Shown piece by piece: positions 29,003-38,710 of a stretch of 64,000 nucleotides of DNA. The stretch covers positions 62,001-126,000 of the forward strand of contig NZ_JAQTIG010000002.1 in assembly GCF_029433515.1 (NCBI RefSeq), in the 5' to 3' direction. Position 1 is the first letter of the stretch. Each line of letters starts with the position of its first letter. The notes beneath the pieces were generated by a model. The model worked only from the letters and a program-made list of their open reading frames with translations, did not search any database and was not told the DNA's origin. Made by a program: the position numbers and the translations under genes. The DNA is from Lactobacillus sp. ESL0679 (GTDB taxonomy: Bacteria; Bacillota; Bacilli; Lactobacillales; Lactobacillaceae).

Positions 29003-30328
29003 ATGGATTTTACGTTCGATTCAGACGACAATAAAAATGCTGTCATCAAAGTAATTGGTGTCGGCGGTGCAGGTGGTAACGCTGTCAATCGAATGATTGA
29101 TGATGGTGTGCAGGGTGTCTCCTTTGTTGCTGCAAATACTGATGTGCAGGCGCTTAACAGCAATAAAGCAGAAACCAAAATTCAGTTAGGGCCCAAATTG
29201 ACTAGAGGATTGGGTGCAGGTTCGCATCCAGAAGTTGGTCAAAAGGCAGCTGAAGAAAGTGAACAAACAATTGAGGATGCCCTTAAAGGTGCTGATATGA
29301 TCTTTATCACTGCCGGAATGGGTGGTGGGACTGGTACAGGCGCTGCTCCAATTGTCGCCAAAATTGCCCGTGAAACTGGGGCTTTAACTGTTGGGGTAGT
29401 AACCCGTCCATTCACTTTTGAAGGTCCTAAGCGTTCTAAAAACGCAACTGAAGGTATTGCCCAACTAAAGCAATATGTTGATACATTAGTTATCATTGCT
29501 AATAACCGTTTGCTTGAAATGGTTGATAAAAAGACGCCGATGATGGATGCTTTTAAAGAAGCCGATAATGTCTTAAAGCAAGGCGTTCAAGGTATTTCCG
29601 ATTTGATTACCTCAACTGACTATGTTAACTTGGATTTTGCTGACGTTAAGACAGTGATGGCTAATCAAGGTGCTGCTTTGATGGGAATTGGTCGTGCTAG
29701 TGGCGAAAATAGAACGGTTGAAGCTACTAAGTTAGCGATTTCCTCACCATTACTTGAGGTTTCAATTGATGGTGCTAAGCAAGTATTGCTTAACATCACT
29801 GGCGGACCAGACTTAACATTGTTTGAAGCTCAGGATGCTTCTGAAATTGTGTCTAAGGCAGCTGGCGATGATGTTAACATTATCTTTGGTACGTCGATTA
29901 ACCCTAACTTGGGTGACGAAGTTGTTGTAACTGTCATTGCAACTGGAATTAGTTCCCAAGCTGAAGAAGAGGCTTCTAAGCAGCTTCCAGGTCGCAGTCA
30001 CCAAGTTAAAGCACAGCAACCAGTAAGTGATATTAACCGTGAAAAGGCAGAACCACAAAACCAACAAGTAATAAATCATGAACAAGCTGCAGAGCAAACA
30101 CAAGTTAAACCTGCACCAAAGCATGAACCAATGGTTGATCCAACTAGTGTTTGGGGATTGAATAATGACGGTCACGAAACAAGACGGTCAACACCAAACA
30201 TTAGCCAAAATGATGGTTTTAATTCATTTGACGATGATGACCAGAGTAGTATTTCACAAATTGAAACTAGTGCCCAAGATGATGATACTGATGATATTCC
30301 ATTTTTTAGGCACCGTGGTGAGAACTAA
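29003..30328 (+). CDS. ftsZ: Cell division protein FtsZ
   Basis: The 441-residue tubulin-like GTPase forms the division ring. The tubulin signature [10 protein letters not shown] is at about residues 108-117, the catalytic T7 loop [11 protein letters not shown] near 208, and the C-terminal FtsA/SepF/EzrA-binding peptide [12 protein letters not shown] sits at the very end. Between about residues 330 and 425 is a glutamine-rich, disordered linker, longer than in Bacillus. sepF follows 15 bases later. Confidence 0.98.
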   Translation: MDFTFDSDDNKNAVIKVIGVGGAGGNAVNRMIDDGVQGVSFVAANTDVQALNSNKAETKIQLGPKLTRGLGAGSHPEVGQKAAEESEQTIEDALKGADMIFITAGMGGGTGTGAAPIVAKIARETGALTVGVVTRPFTFEGPKRSKNATEGIAQLKQYVDTLVIIANNRLLEMVDKKTPMMDAFKEADNVLKQGVQGISDLITSTDYVNLDFADVKTVMANQGAALMGIGRASGENRTVEATKLAISSPLLEVSIDGAKQVLLNITGGPDLTLFEAQDASEIVSKAAGDDVNIIFGTSINPNLGDEVVVTVIATGISSQAEEEASKQLPGRSHQVKAQQPVSDINREKAEPQNQQVINHEQAAEQTQVKPAPKHEPMVDPTSVWGLNNDGHETRRSTPNISQNDGFNSFDDDDQSSISQIETSAQDDDTDDIPFFRHRGEN

Positions 30329-30343
30329 TAGGAGGCAAGAGAA

Positions 30344-30784
30344 TTGGCTTTTAGTAAAATAGGTAAATTTTTCGGCATTTCTGATGAAGACGATGACATG
30401 CTTGATGGTGAAGAATATCTCGATGATCAAGAAATTGACAATGACACTATTCCGGCCAATACGATTGACCATGATAAGGTAGTTTCAATTAAATCAGGGA
30501 TGAATGCTGCTAAAAGCAAAATTGTCCTGTATGAACCACGAGTTTATTCTGATGCTAAGGATGTTGCCCAGAATTTGCTGAATAACAAGGCAGTAATCAT
30601 TAATTTTAGTAGAATGGAAGATACGTCTGCTAGACGAATTGTTGATTTTATCACAGGAACGGTGTATGCCCTTAATGGTGAAATTCAACGCATTGGTGAC
30701 AAAATATTTTTGGCAACACCGCCTAAGTTTGTCACTAATGGGAAAATTAGTGAATTAGTTGATAAGAAAGATAACTTAAGTTAA
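30344..30784 (+). CDS. sepF: Cell division protein SepF
   Basis: The 146-residue protein starts with TTG after an AGGAGG site. It has the N-terminal amphipathic membrane helix AFSKIGKFFGI, an acidic linker, and the SepF core (about residues 60-140) with EPRVYSDAKDVAQNLL and the FITGTVYALNGEIQRIG strand that stacks into rings. SepF anchors FtsZ to the membrane alongside FtsA. Its position after ftsZ is the classic ylm order. Confidence 0.95.
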   Translation: MAFSKIGKFFGISDEDDDMLDGEEYLDDQEIDNDTIPANTIDHDKVVSIKSGMNAAKSKIVLYEPRVYSDAKDVAQNLLNNKAVIINFSRMEDTSARRIVDFITGTVYALNGEIQRIGDKIFLATPPKFVTNGKISELVDKKDNLS

Positions 30785-31086
30785 TGCTCACAATAATTTC
30801 TTATATTTTAAGTGCAATCAACTGGCTGATTTGGCTTTACAGCATCATTATGGTGATTGATGCAATCTTGAGTTGGGTACCGTTTTTGCGGGATTCGGCT
30901 GTTGGTAGGATTCTTAATCGCATAATCGATCCTTACCTGAATATTTTTCGTAAGGGGCCAGTTCAAAGATTTTCTTACGCAACGGGATTAGATTTGTCTT
31001 TCCTATTGGGATTATTAGTTCTTTACTTTGTGCAGGATTATGCCCTTAATTGGATAGCTAATATTCTCTTTCGGGTGCTAGGCTAA
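30784..31086 (+). CDS. YggT family membrane protein (YlmG)
   Basis: The 100-residue protein has two hydrophobic segments (about residues 5-28 and 66-90) and the YggT signature DAILSWVPFLRDSAVGRILNR followed by the IDPYLNIFRK motif. The family, called YlmG in Bacillus, is conserved between sepF and ylmH; its function in bacteria is not established, though plastid relatives affect nucleoid and division organisation. It overlaps both neighbours by one base. Confidence 0.92.
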   Translation: MLTIISYILSAINWLIWLYSIIMVIDAILSWVPFLRDSAVGRILNRIIDPYLNIFRKGPVQRFSYATGLDLSFLLGLLVLYFVQDYALNWIANILFRVLG

Positions 31087-31895
31087 TGATGAAGAGACAG
31101 GCAAGCAGCTTTTATCCACACTTTGATTCAGAAGAAAAGACGACTGTTGACAAAATGGTCGGCTTTTTTAATCAGATTATTTTTAAGCACGAGGCAATTT
31201 TAACGGACTTTTTAGATCCAGCACAAAGGGACATTTTAAAAACGGTTGCTGGTGGTGACTTGTTGGTGCAGGAATTTGGTGGCTACCATGAAGCGGAGAA
31301 AAAGCGCGTTTATTTAAGTGAAGATTGGGTTAATTTAATGCCCGCAGACTATCAGGTAACGGCTTGTGAAATTTATTATCCTAGTAAATTTACTCAATTG
31401 ACTCATAGCTCAATTTTAGGAACATTGGCTAACTCCGGTGTTGAGACGGATACCTTTGGGGATATTATTACTGATAGCGCTGGCAAATGGCAGTTTTTTA
31501 TAAAAAGTGAACTGTTCGACTTTTTTACGCAGCAGATTGATCGTATTGGACGCACGCAGGTCAAGGTGCGTGCAGTTTCACCAAAAGAAATTCTAGTGCC
31601 AGAAGATGATAGTCAAATTGTTCCGCTAATTGTTGCTTCGCTTAGAATTGACGCGGTTTTAGCTGGGATTAGTAAGAACAGTCGCGGGCAATTAAAAGCA
31701 GCAGTTAATGCTAATTTAGTAAAATTAAATTGGCATGGAGTGAAAGATTCTAATATAATAGTAAAAGTAGGTGATGTTCTCAGCTTAAGGCACTTTGGAA
31801 GAAGTAAAATTATGGACATTACAACTACTAAAAAAGGTAAATATAGGGTGGTGCTAAAACTGTGGCAGACACAAAAACACAAGCAAAAAGATTAA
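31086..31895 (+). CDS. ylmH: YlmH family S4-domain RNA-binding protein
   Basis: The 269-residue protein has an N-terminal RNA-binding-like fold (FLDPAQRDIL near residue 41) and a C-terminal S4 domain (about residues 190-250, VLAGISKNSRGQLKAAVNANLVKLNW). YlmH homologues act in translation, with a reported role in ribosome rescue in Bacillus. The final 34 bases overlap the start of divIVA, so the two are coupled. Confidence 0.92.
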   Translation: MMKRQASSFYPHFDSEEKTTVDKMVGFFNQIIFKHEAILTDFLDPAQRDILKTVAGGDLLVQEFGGYHEAEKKRVYLSEDWVNLMPADYQVTACEIYYPSKFTQLTHSSILGTLANSGVETDTFGDIITDSAGKWQFFIKSELFDFFTQQIDRIGRTQVKVRAVSPKEILVPEDDSQIVPLIVASLRIDAVLAGISKNSRGQLKAAVNANLVKLNWHGVKDSNIIVKVGDVLSLRHFGRSKIMDITTTKKGKYRVVLKLWQTQKHKQKD

Positions 31896-32638
31896 CGCCA
31901 ATGGACATTCACAATCAAGAATTTAAAAAGCGTGGACTTAACGGTTATGATCGCCGAGAAGTTGATAGTTTTTTAGATCAGGTTGTTGATGATTATGGTG
32001 ATGCGTTAGATCAGACGGTTGATTTAAAAAATAATATTGTCAGTTTAAAAGATCAAGTTGCAAAATTACAAACGCAGGTTAACCAATATCAGCAGACTAA
32101 AGAAGATGCTGAGCAGGCAGTTGTTCGTGCGCAAGAGCAAGCACAAAAAATTATTCAAAATGCGACGCAACAGGCTGCAATTAATACTGATTACGAAAAG
32201 CAGCAACAAAAAACCATTAATAATGATTATGAACGGCTAAAGAAAGAAATAGCTGGTTATCGCAATCATCTTCAAGATTTGTTGCAAACGGCGATTGATA
32301 ATTTAAGTGATGAAAAATGGCAAAGGGCGCTCGATAAATATTTTTCAACGGAACGCTTTTATCCGCCAGATGGCTCAGAACCAATAACTTTGGTCGATGA
32401 TGACGAAGATATGGACGACGATGAAGAGCTAGATGAGCTTGACAATGATGATGAAGATGACGTAAACTTTGAGGAAGACATTGAAGAGGATCAGGATCCT
32501 GATGCTTCGGACCAACCACAGCCAATGACTGGTGATAGTCCGAGTCATGAAACTGTTAATCCGCAAACGTCTAATCTATCAGATAATGGATCTGGACCAA
32601 CAATTGTTTTTCCAGATGATTATAAAGATCATAATTAA
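31862..32638 (+). CDS. divIVA: Cell division initiation protein DivIVA with long acidic tail
   Basis: The 258-residue coiled-coil protein binds curved membrane at poles and septa. The N-terminal lipid-binding segment LTPMDIHNQEFKKRGLNGYDRREVDSFLDQV follows a ten-residue leader, and coiled coil runs from about 40 to 145. The start is GTG with an AGGGTGGTG site; a start at the internal ATG would cut the domain. Unlike the Bacillus protein, it ends with a strongly acidic region (about residues 178-220, mostly D and E) and then a disordered tail. Confidence 0.93.
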   Translation: MADTKTQAKRLTPMDIHNQEFKKRGLNGYDRREVDSFLDQVVDDYGDALDQTVDLKNNIVSLKDQVAKLQTQVNQYQQTKEDAEQAVVRAQEQAQKIIQNATQQAAINTDYEKQQQKTINNDYERLKKEIAGYRNHLQDLLQTAIDNLSDEKWQRALDKYFSTERFYPPDGSEPITLVDDDEDMDDDEELDELDNDDEDDVNFEEDIEEDQDPDASDQPQPMTGDSPSHETVNPQTSNLSDNGSGPTIVFPDDYKDHN

Positions 32639-32640
32639 TA

Positions 32641-32848
32641 ATAGACTGACAGTAAAACTTGCAGGCAATTCAGCGAATTAGCGTTGGTGGGAGGCTAATG
32701 TAAGAGCCTAATAGTTGATCAGCTGCCTTATTTGGTCTATTTACGTCGATTGCACGATACGCAATCCATAAGTGGAGCTTAACAGCTCAATTTAGGTGGT
32801 ACCACGATGATCAACCTCGCCCTAATTTAGGACGAGGTCTTTTTTTAC
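32641..32848 (+). promoter_or_regulatory. T-box riboswitch, isoleucine (ileS leader)
   Basis: The leader has the T-box core TTTAGGTGGTACCACG (about 32792-32807). The terminator hairpin follows, with CCTCGCCC and GGACGAGG arms and a T-run (about 32815-32848). In stem I the context AATAGTTG is followed by ATC (32718-32720), an isoleucine codon, which would pair with the anticodon of tRNA-Ile. Uncharged tRNA would stabilise the antiterminator and raise ileS expression. I cannot place a convincing promoter; it may lie near the end of divIVA. Confidence 0.93.
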
Positions 32849-32864
32849 AGAAAGGAATCTAACA

Positions 32865-35654
32865 ATGAGAGTAAAAGATACACTCAATTTGGGTAAGACC
32901 AAATTTAAGATGCGGGGAAATCTTCCAGTTCGTGAAGCTCAATGGCAAAAAGAATGGGAAGAAAATAAATTATATGAACAAAGATTGAAGTTGAATGAGG
33001 GCAAACCTCGTTTTGACTTACATGATGGCCCTCCATTTGCCAATGGTAATATTCATATGGGTCACGCAATGAACAAAGTTTCGAAAGATATTATTGTTCG
33101 TTATAAGAACATGGACGGCTATTATGCACCATACGTTCCAGGTTGGGATACTCACGGTTTGCCAATTGAACAACAATTAGCTAAGCAGGGAATCGACCGC
33201 AAGACAATGGATCGGGCAGAATACCGTAAGCTTTGTGAAGAATTTGCTAGAAAAGAAATTAAAAAGCAAATGGAAGACTTTAAGCGCCTTGGAGTTATGG
33301 GCGATTGGGATCATCCATACATTACGTTGCAGCCTGAATACGAAGCTGAAGAAATTCGCGTCTTTGGTAAGATGTACGAAAAAGGTTACATTTACAAGGG
33401 TAAGAAGCCAGTTTACTGGTCACCATCAAGTGAATCAACCTTGGCTGAAGCCGAAGTAGAATATCACGATATTAAATCACCATCAATCTATGTTGCCTTT
33501 CCAGTTAAAGATGGTAAAGGAATCTTAGATAGTAAAGATACTTACTTCTTAATCTGGACTACGACACCGTGGACAATTCCAACTAACCAAGGAATTACAG
33601 TCAATCCAAAATTTGATTATTCTGTTATTCAAGTTGGTGCTAAACGCTATGTTGTTGGGACTGACCGCTTAGAAGCAGTAGCTAAGGACCTTGACTGGAC
33701 TGATTACCAAGTTGTTCAACATATGCAGGGAACTGATATGGATTGCATGGTAGCCAAGCACCCATTGTATGATCAAGATTCCTTGCTGATGAACGCACTT
33801 CACGTTACATCTAGTGATGGTACTGGTTTAGTTCATACTGCTTCTGGCTTTGGTGAAGATGACTATAACGTTGCGCAAAAATACGGCTTACCAGTGTTCA
33901 GTCCAATGGATAACAAGGGTTGCTTTACTTCTGAAATTCCTGATCCTGATTTAGTAGGGATGTTCTATGATGACGCTAATAAAGTTGTTAGTGAAAAGCT
34001 AAAGAAATCTGGCAATTTACTTAAGTTAAGTTTCTTTACGCACTCATATCCACACGACTGGCGGACTAAGAAGCCGGTTATTTATCGGGCAACAACTCAA
34101 TGGTTTGCTTCAATTAAAAAGTGTCGTGAACAAATCCTTGAACAAATTGATCAAGTTAACTTCACACCATCTTGGGGAAAGTTGCGTCTGCACAACATGA
34201 TTAAGGACCGTGGCGATTGGGTAATTTCACGTCAACGGGCATGGGGTGTTCCGTTACCAATTTTCTACGCTGAAGATGATACGCCAATTGTTACTCCAGA
34301 AACGATTGAACATGTTGCCCAAATCTTTGCCAAGGAAGGTTCAAATGCATGGTACACGCACACTGCTAAAGAATTGCTTCCAGAAGGATTTACTTCAGAA
34401 CATTCACCAAATGGTGAATTTAGAAAAGAAACCGACATTTTGGATGTTTGGTTTGATTCTGGGTCATCACATCAAGCAGTTATGGCTCACCGTAAAGATT
34501 TGCGCTTCCCAGCTGACCTCTACCTTGAAGGTAGTGATCAGTATCGTGGTTGGTTTAACTCAAGTTTAATTACTGCTGTTGCGGCAACTGGGCAAGCACC
34601 TTACAAAGAAATTTTATCGCAAGGATTTGTTCTTGATGACAAAGGACATAAGATGTCCAAGTCATTGGGTAACGTAATTTCACCTAATGATGTAATTAAG
34701 CAAATGGGTGCTGAGATCATTCGTTTGTGGGTTGCTTCAGTTGATACAACTTCCGATGTTGCCGTTTCTCAAGATATTTTGCGCCAAACTTCTGAAAGTT
34801 ACCGTAAAATTAGAAACACATTCCGTTACATGCTTGCTAACACTAGCGACTTCGATCCAAGTAGTAATCGTGTTGCATACAAGGATATGAATTCAATTGA
34901 CCAGTACATGGAAGTTAGATTAAATGACTTGGTTAAGGAATGTCTTGACAGTTACGACAGATATGACTTTAATAATGTTTATAAGAAGGTCTTTGCCTTT
35001 ATTTCTAACGACTTGTCAGCTTTTTATCTAGACTTTGCCAAAGATATTTTGTACATTGAGAGTGAAGATGGTCTTGCAAGAAGATCAATGCAAACAGTTA
35101 TTTATGATGCTGCCGTTAAGTTGGCTAAAATTTTAACACCGATTTTGCCGCACACAATGGAAGAAATCTGGTCATTCTTAAAAGAGCCAGAAGACTACAT
35201 TCAACTTGCAAATATGCCAGAGGTTGAGGCTTTTGCTAACCGTGAAGAATTGCTCGATAACTGGAAGCACTTTATGCATCTACGCGATGATGTTTTAAAG
35301 GCATTAGAAGAAGCACGGGATAAGAAATTAATTGGTAAGTCATTTGAAGCTGCCGTTACTATTTACCCAACTGAAGAAACTAAGACGGTTCTTAATGAAT
35401 TAAATGCTAACTTCAGACAGATTCTGATTGTTTCTAAGTTGACAATTGCCGATGGTGAAGTACCAGTCGAAGCTGAACAATTACCAAATGCCGCAATTGT
35501 TGTTGAACATGCAGCAGGAGAAGTTTGTCCACGTTGCCGGATGATCAAGACAGATATTGGTAGTGATACTGACTTACCTTCGCTCTGTGCACGGTGTGCA
35601 GCGATTGTTAAAGAAGACCATCCTGAAGCAGTTCAAGAAGGATTAGGAGAATAA
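32865..35654 (+). CDS. ileS: Isoleucyl-tRNA synthetase
   Basis: The 929-residue class Ia enzyme has the HIGH-type motif NIHMGHAM at about residues 60-67, the WTTTPWTIP editing-domain signature near 227, the KMSKS loop near 595, and a C-terminal zinc finger CPRC...CARC at about 888-911. The zinc site and length identify the bacterial type that is usually sensitive to mupirocin; sensitivity here is not shown. Its position after divIVA is standard. It shares one base with the next gene. Confidence 0.98.
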   Translation: MRVKDTLNLGKTKFKMRGNLPVREAQWQKEWEENKLYEQRLKLNEGKPRFDLHDGPPFANGNIHMGHAMNKVSKDIIVRYKNMDGYYAPYVPGWDTHGLPIEQQLAKQGIDRKTMDRAEYRKLCEEFARKEIKKQMEDFKRLGVMGDWDHPYITLQPEYEAEEIRVFGKMYEKGYIYKGKKPVYWSPSSESTLAEAEVEYHDIKSPSIYVAFPVKDGKGILDSKDTYFLIWTTTPWTIPTNQGITVNPKFDYSVIQVGAKRYVVGTDRLEAVAKDLDWTDYQVVQHMQGTDMDCMVAKHPLYDQDSLLMNALHVTSSDGTGLVHTASGFGEDDYNVAQKYGLPVFSPMDNKGCFTSEIPDPDLVGMFYDDANKVVSEKLKKSGNLLKLSFFTHSYPHDWRTKKPVIYRATTQWFASIKKCREQILEQIDQVNFTPSWGKLRLHNMIKDRGDWVISRQRAWGVPLPIFYAEDDTPIVTPETIEHVAQIFAKEGSNAWYTHTAKELLPEGFTSEHSPNGEFRKETDILDVWFDSGSSHQAVMAHRKDLRFPADLYLEGSDQYRGWFNSSLITAVAATGQAPYKEILSQGFVLDDKGHKMSKSLGNVISPNDVIKQMGAEIIRLWVASVDTTSDVAVSQDILRQTSESYRKIRNTFRYMLANTSDFDPSSNRVAYKDMNSIDQYMEVRLNDLVKECLDSYDRYDFNNVYKKVFAFISNDLSAFYLDFAKDILYIESEDGLARRSMQTVIYDAAVKLAKILTPILPHTMEEIWSFLKEPEDYIQLANMPEVEAFANREELLDNWKHFMHLRDDVLKALEEARDKKLIGKSFEAAVTIYPTEETKTVLNELNANFRQILIVSKLTIADGEVPVEAEQLPNAAIVVEHAAGEVCPRCRMIKTDIGSDTDLPSLCARCAAIVKEDHPEAVQEGLGE

Positions 35655-35875
35655 TGCGTTTAGGAACAGTAAAACAATTTGATCATGACAGCAGTTTTGG
35701 CTTTATTGAGGATGATGAAAACCATAAATCGTACTTTGTATTTTATACAGCGATTAAAGAAGAAGGCTATCGCCGTCTTCAAGTCGGTCAAAAGGTTAAG
35801 TACCAACTTGCGCAAGGCAAAAACGGTTTACAATGTATCAATGTGTATTTAGCTGATACGCAAGAAAGTGAGTAA
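35654..35875 (+). CDS. Cold-shock-domain-like protein
   Basis: The 73-residue protein resembles CspA at its N terminus: [21 protein letters not shown] aligns with the beta-1 and RNP1 strands (usual form GxVKWF...KGFGFI). The RNP2 motif (VFVHF) is altered to YFVFY, and the C-terminal half is divergent. It probably binds nucleic acid, but the loss of the usual RNP2 histidine makes this uncertain. It is coupled to ileS (shared base) and to the Nudix gene, which starts immediately after its stop. Confidence 0.75.
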   Translation: MRLGTVKQFDHDSSFGFIEDDENHKSYFVFYTAIKEEGYRRLQVGQKVKYQLAQGKNGLQCINVYLADTQESE

Positions 35876-36439
35876 ATGGATTTAATAGAAACTGAAATTT
35901 CTTCAAAGCAAATTTTTAAGGGGCGGATTGTCGATCTTGCTGTTAGAACAATTAAATTGCCTAACGGTGCTAGTGCAACTCGCGAAGTAGTCAATCATCA
36001 ACCAGCTGCAGCTGTGATTGCAGTTAATAGCAAGCAAGAAATGTTGCTGGTTGAACAATGGCGTGAACCAATTAAAGAATTGACGTTGGAGATTCCAGCT
36101 GGGTTAATCGATGAAACTGACGCAAGTCCACTTGACGCGATGAAGCGTGAACTCAATGAAGAGGGCGGCTATCGTGCTGATTATTGGGAAAAAGTTGCTG
36201 AATTTTATTCATCACCCGGTTTTACTAATGAAAAATTGCATTTATTTTATTGTGATACATTAACTAAGTTAACTGACAAACGACTGCTTGATACTGACGA
36301 ATTTTTAACCAGCCACTGGTATAATTTAGCTGATCTAAAGCAGTTGTCTGCTCAAGGTAAAATTGTTGATGCTAAAACCTTGTATGCAATGAGCGTGTGG
36401 GAAAACATGTTGCTAACAGGTGAAAAAGCAAAGGAATAA
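35876..36439 (+). CDS. Nudix hydrolase, ADP-ribose pyrophosphatase type
   Basis: The 187-residue protein resembles bacterial NudF-type enzymes that split ADP-ribose into AMP and ribose 5-phosphate. Typical features are LLVEQWREPIKELTLEIPAG near residue 58, the Nudix helix RELNEEGGY near 95, and SSPGFTNEKLHLFYC near 113, which is characteristic of this subfamily. The Nudix box has one extra residue between its glycine and REL compared with the consensus. The gene sits in the ileS operon. Confidence 0.88.
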   Translation: MDLIETEISSKQIFKGRIVDLAVRTIKLPNGASATREVVNHQPAAAVIAVNSKQEMLLVEQWREPIKELTLEIPAGLIDETDASPLDAMKRELNEEGGYRADYWEKVAEFYSSPGFTNEKLHLFYCDTLTKLTDKRLLDTDEFLTSHWYNLADLKQLSAQGKIVDAKTLYAMSVWENMLLTGEKAKE

Positions 36440-36440
36440 T

Positions 36441-36791
36441 ATGACTGAGAAACGATCCGATTACCGCAAACAAATTAAACGTAAAAAGAATAATGGTCTT
36501 TTACATACAATTAAGTCAGCTTTTGATGATAGCGATGAAGCAGTTGATGTTAACCCTGACTTTATGCGTGAGCCTGAAGAAAAAGAGCACGTAGCGCAAA
36601 AAACTACTGCAAGGACTAAACGTGAAAAACAGCTCCATGCTACTCGTGAGTCTAATGCGCGAACTAATGCAAAAGCAGGCAAAAAGCAAGATACTGACAA
36701 GAGCTTACTTTTAAAGAAAAAGCTGAATCGAGCAATTTTGATTGTAATTGTTTTAATTGTTCTGGTATTATTGGCATTGTTTCATTTATAA
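36441..36791 (+). CDS. Hypothetical tail-anchored membrane protein
   Basis: I do not recognise this 116-residue protein. It starts MTEKRSDYRKQIKRKK after an AAAGGAA site and overlaps no gene. The first 90 residues are highly charged and probably disordered, with a short helix LLHTIKSAFDD. It ends in one transmembrane helix (about residues 96-114, AILIVIVLIVLVLLALF) and three residues, so most of it would stay in the cytoplasm. It is probably co-transcribed with the Nudix gene and mtnN. No function can be assigned. Confidence 0.75.
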   Translation: MTEKRSDYRKQIKRKKNNGLLHTIKSAFDDSDEAVDVNPDFMREPEEKEHVAQKTTARTKREKQLHATRESNARTNAKAGKKQDTDKSLLLKKKLNRAILIVIVLIVLVLLALFHL

Positions 36792-36817
36792 AGATAAAAT
36801 TTTATTTGAGGATTAAG

Positions 36818-37513
36818 ATGAAGATAGCAATTATTGTCCCAATGGCAATTGAGGCAGAGTATTATCGTAAAAACTTTTACTCAGGTAACAAAGAAATGTT
36901 CGGATCAACCGTATTCGAGCATTTTTGCGTTAAAGACAATGATATCTACTTGGGCCTGAGTGGAATCGGCAAGGTGCAAGCGGCAATGAACTTGTCTAGT
37001 TTATTAAGCAAAGTTGAGATTGATTTAATCTTGATGACGGGAACTGCTGGGTCACTGGCTCCTGATGTTCACAGAGAAGACTTACTGCTAGCAGATTCGT
37101 TTACCTATCATGATGCGCATAATACCCTGGCTGGTGATTATGTGGAAGGGCAAATTCCGGGAGAACCAGCAGAATTTAAGTTGGATTCTCCTGCTAGAGA
37201 AGACTTTAAGAACTTCTTAACTGCGGAAAATGTGCCGTTTAAAGAAGGGTTAATTGTTACTGGGGATGCCTTTATTGGCTCCGACGTTCAAAAAGAAACG
37301 ATTAAGCAGAATTTCCCTAATGCGTTGGCTGTAGAGATGGAAGGTGCTGCTTTTGCGCAGGTTGCCTACCACTTCAATAAGCCACTGATTGCTTTGCGGG
37401 CAATTTCCGACAATGGCAATGATGATGCTAACGAAGATTTTGACAAATTTGCTCAAAAAGTTGGTGCTAAAGCCGCTGAACTGATTTGTGCTTATTTAAA
37501 GAAGATGAATTAA
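36818..37513 (+). CDS. mtnN: 5'-methylthioadenosine/S-adenosylhomocysteine nucleosidase
   Basis: The 231-residue enzyme cleaves adenine from methylthioadenosine and S-adenosylhomocysteine, recycling by-products of methylation and, if luxS is present, feeding AI-2 synthesis. It starts MKIAIIVPMAIE after a GAGGATT site; a longer start four codons up is less likely. The VEMEGAAFAQVAYHF segment near residue 172 and the catalytic aspartate in AISDNGNDDANEDF near 196 are typical. It is directly followed by a cysteine desulfurase gene. Confidence 0.95.
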   Translation: MKIAIIVPMAIEAEYYRKNFYSGNKEMFGSTVFEHFCVKDNDIYLGLSGIGKVQAAMNLSSLLSKVEIDLILMTGTAGSLAPDVHREDLLLADSFTYHDAHNTLAGDYVEGQIPGEPAEFKLDSPAREDFKNFLTAENVPFKEGLIVTGDAFIGSDVQKETIKQNFPNALAVEMEGAAFAQVAYHFNKPLIALRAISDNGNDDANEDFDKFAQKVGAKAAELICAYLKKMN

Positions 37514-38662
37514 ATGCAAGAAATTTATTTAGATAACGCGGCGACCACGCCAATGTCACCGCAAGTTATTGATGTCATGACCAGCGAAATGAAGAATGAC
37601 TTTGGTAATGCATCAAGTACTTACGAATTGGGGCGTAAGGCGCGGCACGCAATTGATCATGCGCGCAGCCAAATTGCTGCAGCAATTAATGCCGACGATA
37701 ATGAAATTATTTTTACCTCTGGTGGCTCAGAGAGCAATAATACTGCTATCTTTGGTGTTGCCCACAGTCGCAAAGAGATTGGTAAGCAAATTATCACGAC
37801 TAAGATTGAGCACCCGTCGGTTTTGAATCCAATGCGTCAGTTAGAGCGCGAGGGTTATGAAGTGACTTACCTTGATGTTGATGAGAACGGTCATATTTCA
37901 CTTGATGACCTTAAAAACGCCCTGACACCAGCAACGATTTTAGTATCAGTCATGGCCGTCAATAATGAAGTTGGCAGTATTAATCCGCTGGCAGAAATCG
38001 GTGCAATTGTCGCAGATAGTAACGCCTATTTCCATGTTGATGCGGTTCAGGGTCTGGGTAATATTGACCTTGATGTTAAGAAAATGCAGATTGACTTGCT
38101 ATCGACGTCAGCTCATAAAATTAATGGACCCAAATTTTTAGGCTTTTTATACGAAAACAAGCAAATTGATTTACCACCACTGGTTTTAGGTGGTGAGCAG
38201 GAGACTAAACGGCGGGCTGGTACTGAAAATGTGCCGGGAATTGCTGGCTTTGGTGAGGCTGTTAGTGAAATTGCCGGGATTGACAAGACTGCTTTGCAGG
38301 CCAAGTATTTGCATTGGCAAGAAATGATTTTGCAGGCACTTGACAAGAGTAATGTCCAGTATGAAGTTAATGGTGGCTGCGGCGAGCACGTATCACATCA
38401 TGTTCTTAATCTGCATATCGTGGGTGTCAGCACGACGATTTTACAAGCAAACCTTGATCTAGCAGGCTTTGCAGTCTCTGGTGGTTCTGCTTGTACCGCT
38501 GGTTCACTTGAGCCTTCACATGTTTTGATGGCTTGTTTTGGTAAAAAATCTCCGCGGGTTAATGAGTCAATTCGAATTTCTTTTGGGCGGTATAATACGG
38601 ACGAGGAAGTAGCCGCTTTTGCGCAAGAATTATGCAAAATTGCCCATAAGGTACAAAAGTAA
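37514..38662 (+). CDS. Cysteine desulfurase (IscS-like), partner of MnmA
   Basis: The 382-residue PLP enzyme has K202 in STSAHKINGPKFLG as Schiff-base lysine, HVDAVQG near 174 for cofactor binding, and the catalytic cysteine C327 in SGGSACTAGSLEPS, a longer and IscS-like loop than in the paralogue at 8116. The start ATG follows the mtnN stop with no gap. Linkage to mnmA, separated only by a DUF1831 gene, suggests it donates sulfur for 2-thiouridine, as YrvO does in Bacillus. Confidence 0.93.
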   Translation: MQEIYLDNAATTPMSPQVIDVMTSEMKNDFGNASSTYELGRKARHAIDHARSQIAAAINADDNEIIFTSGGSESNNTAIFGVAHSRKEIGKQIITTKIEHPSVLNPMRQLEREGYEVTYLDVDENGHISLDDLKNALTPATILVSVMAVNNEVGSINPLAEIGAIVADSNAYFHVDAVQGLGNIDLDVKKMQIDLLSTSAHKINGPKFLGFLYENKQIDLPPLVLGGEQETKRRAGTENVPGIAGFGEAVSEIAGIDKTALQAKYLHWQEMILQALDKSNVQYEVNGGCGEHVSHHVLNLHIVGVSTTILQANLDLAGFAVSGGSACTAGSLEPSHVLMACFGKKSPRVNESIRISFGRYNTDEEVAAFAQELCKIAHKVQK

Positions 38663-38691
38663 TTGCTTTTTCTAGCAAGTTAACTTATTAT
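38663..38691 (+). promoter_or_regulatory. Promoter of the DUF1831-mnmA unit
   Basis: TTGCTT (38663-38668) and TATTAT (38686-38691) are 17 bases apart, in the short gap after the cysteine desulfurase gene. Confidence 0.6.
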
Positions 38692-38710
38692 AAGTAAGTG
38701 AGGTAAAATT

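Noticed and set aside
30165-30362. An alternative plus-strand frame at the end of ftsZ
   Set aside because: It overlaps the conserved FtsZ C-terminal peptide and the sepF start in another frame, without a ribosome site.
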